A stretch of 64,000 nt of DNA from UBA4782 sp034429195 (GTDB taxonomy: Bacteria; Chloroflexota; Anaerolineae; Anaerolineales; Anaerolineaceae): positions 62,001 through 126,000 of the forward strand of contig DAOUGQ010000014.1 of the NCBI GenBank assembly GCA_034429195.1, given 5' to 3'. The notes beneath the pieces were generated by a model that was not told where the DNA came from, did no database searches, and saw only the letters and a program-made list of their open reading frames with translations. The position numbers were made by a program, and so were the translations under genes. Positions 61,245 to 64,000 of this stretch are shown here, piece after piece. Numbering within the stretch: position 1 is the first letter of the stretch; the number at the start of each line of letters is the position of its first letter.

Positions 61245-61985
61245 CACTTTGCGGATGTGAATTGCTTCACTAATCATCGTATCTGTTTGTTGAAAAACCT
61301 TAGAAGTTACCTGAAAGTCACGTTGCACCCGAATGAGATGCGTCATTTCATCAGCTAGGTTGATATTCGACATTTCATAAGCACCAGAGAGGATGATCCC
61401 ACACCCACTTGTTCCAGGTGTAACCATTTGAGCTTTTCCTGATGCTTCACTTGGGATCCAGACATTATTTCCGGCATTGATCAATGCAGTTGGATTTGCA
61501 AATGAAGCCAATTGGATTTTTCCGACAGACTTCAAGGTTCCATCGCTTAAACTGGCAATCACTTCACCTGTGTTTTCAATATTGATGCTTGTGGTTTCCT
61601 TCGGAATTTGTCCATCCCATTTTAGAAGATAACCACTTGAATTGACCAACTGCCTTTTTGAGTCCAATTGAAACATCCCATCTCGGGTATACCCGATTTC
61701 GCCGCCGGGTAATTTCACTGCAAAAAAGCCATTTCCCTGGATCGCCCAATCCAGAGGATTATCAGTTCTGGTAATGACACCCTGATTGTTACTGACCTGC
61801 GTATTGATCAGGGTATTCCCTTCAAGTTTTTGCTCAGAAAGAAGCTCTTGAAAATTCATCCGGCTTCCTCGAAATCCAACCGTGTTGACATTGGCAAGAT
61901 TATTAGCAATCGTATCCAGATCCATCATCCGGTTTAACATATCCTGGCAGGAGATATTCAAGGTGTGATATAAAGAATATGCCAT
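61242..61985 (-). CDS. flgG: flagellar distal rod protein, FlgG-like
   Basis: The 247-residue rod protein has MMDLDTIANNLANVNTVGFRGSRMNFQELLSE near the N-terminus, AIQGNGFFAVKLPGGEIGYTRDGMFQLD in the middle and a C-terminal SNINLADEMTHLIRVQRDFQVTSKVFQQTDTMI. The last motif is of FlgG type. It lies 15 bases downstream of the flgF-like gene. The flgF/flgG pair is also called flhO/flhP in Bacillus. Confidence 0.85.
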   Translation of the reverse strand: MAYSLYHTLNISCQDMLNRMMDLDTIANNLANVNTVGFRGSRMNFQELLSEQKLEGNTLINTQVSNNQGVITRTDNPLDWAIQGNGFFAVKLPGGEIGYTRDGMFQLDSKRQLVNSSGYLLKWDGQIPKETTSINIENTGEVIASLSDGTLKSVGKIQLASFANPTALINAGNNVWIPSEASGKAQMVTPGTSGCGIILSGAYEMSNINLADEMTHLIRVQRDFQVTSKVFQQTDTMISEAIHIRKV

Positions 61986-61999
61986 TGGGTGATCCTTTC

Positions 62000-62761
62000 T
62001 TATCCAATCCTTCCCAGTGAAGAAATGGTCTTTCCTAATAATTCATCCTGATTTTGAACCATTTGCTGTGCCGCTTCGTATGCACGCAATATTTCGATCA
62101 TTTGTGTCATTACTTGAGCAGCATTTACGTTTGAAGTTTCCAATGCGCCTTGGATGATGGTAGAGTTTTTTGCTGCGGTTGGTTTGGTATCAGTCATGAA
62201 AAGATTCCCCTGATCGTGTCGTAAAATCTCTTCTGGCTTCTCAAACTCTACCAGATCTAACTGTGAAGTCGATACTCCATCGATTATGACCTCACCAGAA
62301 GAACCGATTTCGACTGTACCATCAGCAATTTTTATGGGCTGCCCATTCTTACCCAACACCTGATATCCTTCAGAAGTTATCAACATGCCTGAGGCATCAC
62401 GCATGAACCTTCCATCACGGGTGTATCTTTCCCCATCGGGAGTTTTTATATGGAAAAAGCCCGTACCCTGGATCGCAAGGTCATAAATTTTGTTTGTTAC
62501 TTCAATACCGCCCTGGGAAAAATCAATCACCTCTTGTCCATTTTGTACACCAAGTCCCAGTAAACCCACTTCTCTTGGAGAATTTTTTTCTTCCAGAATG
62601 TCCAATGGATCTATTACAGTAGTCTGCATATAATCTTCAGCAGTCGAAAGGATTTGTTTAAACCCTGGCACATCCATATTAGAAACATTATGCGAAAGAA
62701 GTTGCTGCCGGTTGGCGTTCATTACCATCGCAGAAACTGCAGAATAAAGACCTTTGATCAT
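62000..62761 (-). CDS. flgF: flagellar rod protein, FlgF-like
   Basis: The 253-residue protein has YSAVSAMVMNANRQQLLSHNVSNMDVPGFKQIL, then LAIQGTGFFHIKTPDGERYTRDGRFMRD, and a C-terminal SNVNAAQVMTQMIEILRAYEAAQQMVQNQDELL, which is of FlgF type. It adjoins the HTH-like gene by a single base and precedes the flgG-like gene. Confidence 0.85.
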   Translation of the reverse strand: MIKGLYSAVSAMVMNANRQQLLSHNVSNMDVPGFKQILSTAEDYMQTTVIDPLDILEEKNSPREVGLLGLGVQNGQEVIDFSQGGIEVTNKIYDLAIQGTGFFHIKTPDGERYTRDGRFMRDASGMLITSEGYQVLGKNGQPIKIADGTVEIGSSGEVIIDGVSTSQLDLVEFEKPEEILRHDQGNLFMTDTKPTAAKNSTIIQGALETSNVNAAQVMTQMIEILRAYEAAQQMVQNQDELLGKTISSLGRIG

Positions 62762-63178
62762 TTACAAACTCTCCTTTCCATCTTTTCCTCGCCCATTGAT
62801 CTTCAACACGAGATTGACTTCTTCCCTGGTAATTTCCATCTGTCGGGCAATTTCCAAATCGGTCATGTTTGCAGCCGACATAGCCAGTATCATTTGATTC
62901 CTATCTGCAACACCTTGTGAAGAATCTACAGACTGTGACACGGGCTGTGATTGGGCAACGGCAAGCAGGCATTTGAAGTCATCCTGTCCCATCATCCCTG
63001 CATTTGTTTGAGAATCTGTCGACGTTTTTCTGGTTTGATTAACCAAATTACGAATCTCGTTAACCAAAGGCCGAAATCGATCAGCTTGTTCAACGTTTCC
63101 TTGCGATAGAGCGGTTTCACGCGCAAGCTGAATAATATTGAGAGTATCAACAAGAGAAATGCGAGGAGTTTCATTCAT
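62762..63178 (-). CDS. small protein with C-terminal helix-turn-helix-like segment
   Basis: I do not recognise this 138-residue protein. The N-terminal half is helical (LVDTLNIIQLARETALSQGN, FRPLVNEIRNLVNQTRK) with a Gln/Ser-rich middle. The C-terminal part (residues about 105-130: ANMTDLEIARQMEITREEVNLVLKI) looks like a sigma-4-type or DUF6115-type HTH. It overlaps the fliA end by 8 bases and precedes flgF by one base, so it is coupled to sigma28 synthesis. DUF6115-like proteins occur next to fliA or flagellar genes in Firmicutes. A regulatory role is inference. Confidence 0.75.
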   Translation of the reverse strand: MNETPRISLVDTLNIIQLARETALSQGNVEQADRFRPLVNEIRNLVNQTRKTSTDSQTNAGMMGQDDFKCLLAVAQSQPVSQSVDSSQGVADRNQMILAMSAANMTDLEIARQMEITREEVNLVLKINGRGKDGKESL

Positions 63179-63932
63179 CTTTCATCATAGCCTTGATATT
63201 AATAATGGCACGCGAATGAATCTGACAAACGCGTGATTCAGAAATTCCAAGTGCTTTTCCAATTTCTTTATAAGTAAATTCTTCGACATAATAAAGTGAC
63301 AGTACCTGTTGTTCACGTTCGGGCAATTGAAGGAGTGCATGAATCATTTGCTCTTTTAGATCATTATCTAAAAATTCTTCGGCGGGATCTGCCTGATTAT
63401 CATCTTTGATTTCTTCGTATGCATCACCTTCACCCTCCCGTCTATCAGTTTGTTCAAAAAAGGTATCCAGCGATATAAAAATTCTTCGCGAATCGTCCAA
63501 TCCTTCTCTTACTTCTTCAACGTCCAAATTCAGCCGTTGAGCAATTTCAGCATCAGTCGGTTCGCGTTGCTGCTCAGTCCAAAATTCTGTGATGACTCTG
63601 CGAATCTCTCGCACACGTTTTCTTGCAGATCGCGTCATCCAATCAGAAGAACGCATATGATCAAGGATTTTCCCGCGGATACGTAGGCTGGCATACGTAG
63701 AAAATTGTGTTTCATAAGCTGGATCAAAGTGATCCACCGCTTCTATCAATCCCAATAACCCTTGATTTGCCAGATCAGTATACTCATCACTTCCTTGATA
63801 GTTCAATCCCAGGCGGTTTAAAATGTAATGAACCAGAGGAACAGATTGAAGAACCAGTTTTTCTCGCAAATCTGGTGATTTTGTAGAAAGATATTGCTTC
63901 CAAAGATCAAGTTCTTCAATCATTTGATTCAT
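63171..63932 (-). CDS. fliA: flagellar RNA polymerase sigma factor sigma28 (FliA/WhiG family)
   Basis: The 253-residue factor has region 1.2/2 SVPLVHYILNRLGLNYQG, DLANQGLLGLIEAVDHFDPAYETQFSTYASLRIRGKILDHMRSSDWMTRSARKRVREI (split at about residue 70), region 3, and region 4 LPEREQQVLSLYYVEEFTYKEIGKALGISESRVCQIHSRAI. The GxIxDxxRxxDWxxR region 2.4 pattern is diagnostic of FliA/SigD. Its targets here should be the TAAA-N15-GCCGATGA-like sites upstream of flgM, flagellin and cheA, with FlgM as antagonist. A GGGA lies 8 bases before the ATG. Confidence 0.95.
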   Translation of the reverse strand: MNQMIEELDLWKQYLSTKSPDLREKLVLQSVPLVHYILNRLGLNYQGSDEYTDLANQGLLGLIEAVDHFDPAYETQFSTYASLRIRGKILDHMRSSDWMTRSARKRVREIRRVITEFWTEQQREPTDAEIAQRLNLDVEEVREGLDDSRRIFISLDTFFEQTDRREGEGDAYEEIKDDNQADPAEEFLDNDLKEQMIHALLQLPEREQQVLSLYYVEEFTYKEIGKALGISESRVCQIHSRAIINIKAMMKDE

Positions 63933-63947
63933 TTACAAATTCCCATC

Positions 63948-64000
63948 TTACAAGTACCGTTCATCCTTGCTCATCAATGGTGGAAGTTGTGGTAGCTTCC
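63948..64000 (-). CDS. possible 3' end of an upstream gene
   Basis: A minus-strand frame reads LPQLPPLMSKDERYL to a TAA at 63948-63950, 15 bases upstream of the fliA ATG. It runs open to the window edge, so it may be the end of the preceding flagellar gene. Only 17 codons are visible; product unknown. Confidence 0.35.
   Translation of the reverse strand, partial: KLPQLPPLMSKDERYL

Noticed and set aside
1..64000. tRNA, rRNA, prophage, insertion sequence or toxin-antitoxin genes
   Set aside because: The gaps were read for T-loop motifs, transposase motifs and small gene pairs; none was convincing.

Overview
The window reads as a chromosome segment from a motile bacterium. It is most likely Chloroflexota of the Anaerolineae type, and this is inference from gene content, since no rRNA gene is present. 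Supporting points are moderate GC, a flagellar locus with no P-ring or L-ring genes (flgI, flgH and flgA not seen), a short signal-less YidC, an rpmH-rnpA-yidD-yidC-jag block interrupted by a PQQ-propeller lipoprotein, a helicase-C_3-like protein of a kind otherwise common in Actinobacteria and Chloroflexota, and an MmpS-like protein.

Left part (1-31.2 kb), mostly housekeeping. 0.1-4.8 kb (+) is an operon of a Yip1-type membrane protein, a MacB/LolD-type ATPase, a secreted CARDB/NEW3-like beta-sandwich protein and a MacB/FtsX permease. 5.3-10.2 kb (-) is the rpmH-rnpA-yidD-lipoprotein-yidC-jag-deoA operon, driven by an excellent sigma70-type promoter; rpmH is only 56 codons long. 10.2-13.6 kb (-) holds a KimA/YdaO-like APC transporter and two TrkA-type gating proteins. 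13.8-18.3 kb (+) has a TPR protein, an MtaB-type methylthiotransferase and a GH13 alpha-glucosidase. 18.3-19.65 kb (-) has an MglA/CvnD-like GTPase next to a DUF4388 protein. 19.8-26.7 kb (+, one gene on -) has the helicase-C_3-like protein, kbl, a NYN nuclease (-), a lamin-tail protein and dnaX-ybaB-recR. A HerA-like ATPase (-), a gene-poor 0.9 kb stretch and a PanE-like reductase (+) follow.

Right part (31.3-64 kb) is a flagellar and chemotaxis island, almost entirely on the minus strand. In transcription order: sigma28 (fliA), a small HTH protein, flgF, flgG; flgM-flgN-flgK-flgL-csrA; cheA-cheC-cheD-cheY-cheB-cheR-cheX-cheX-cheW; a PAS/HD-GYP protein; flagellin-fliD-flaG-fliS; then flgC-fliE-fliF-fliG-fliH-fliI-fliJ-flgB-fliK-flgD-flg_new-flgE; and finally a FliK-like protein and an FlhB C-terminal homologue. 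fliL, fliM/N, fliO/P/Q/R, flhA/B/F/G, motA/B and chemoreceptors are not here and must lie elsewhere.

Regulation can be read directly. Sigma28-type promoters (TAAA-N15/16-G[CAT]CGA...) lie upstream of flgM, flagellin and cheA, and more weakly fliS. The flagellin leader carries two GGA-in-loop hairpins, one sequestering the Shine-Dalgarno, which is the arrangement expected of a CsrA-repressed flagellin mRNA; csrA is itself in the sigma28-driven flgM operon. Two further points stand out: CheA contains an embedded MshEN/GspE-N-like module, a fold that binds c-di-GMP in other proteins, and the only plus-strand gene in the island encodes an MmpS-like protein next to the HD-GYP gene.
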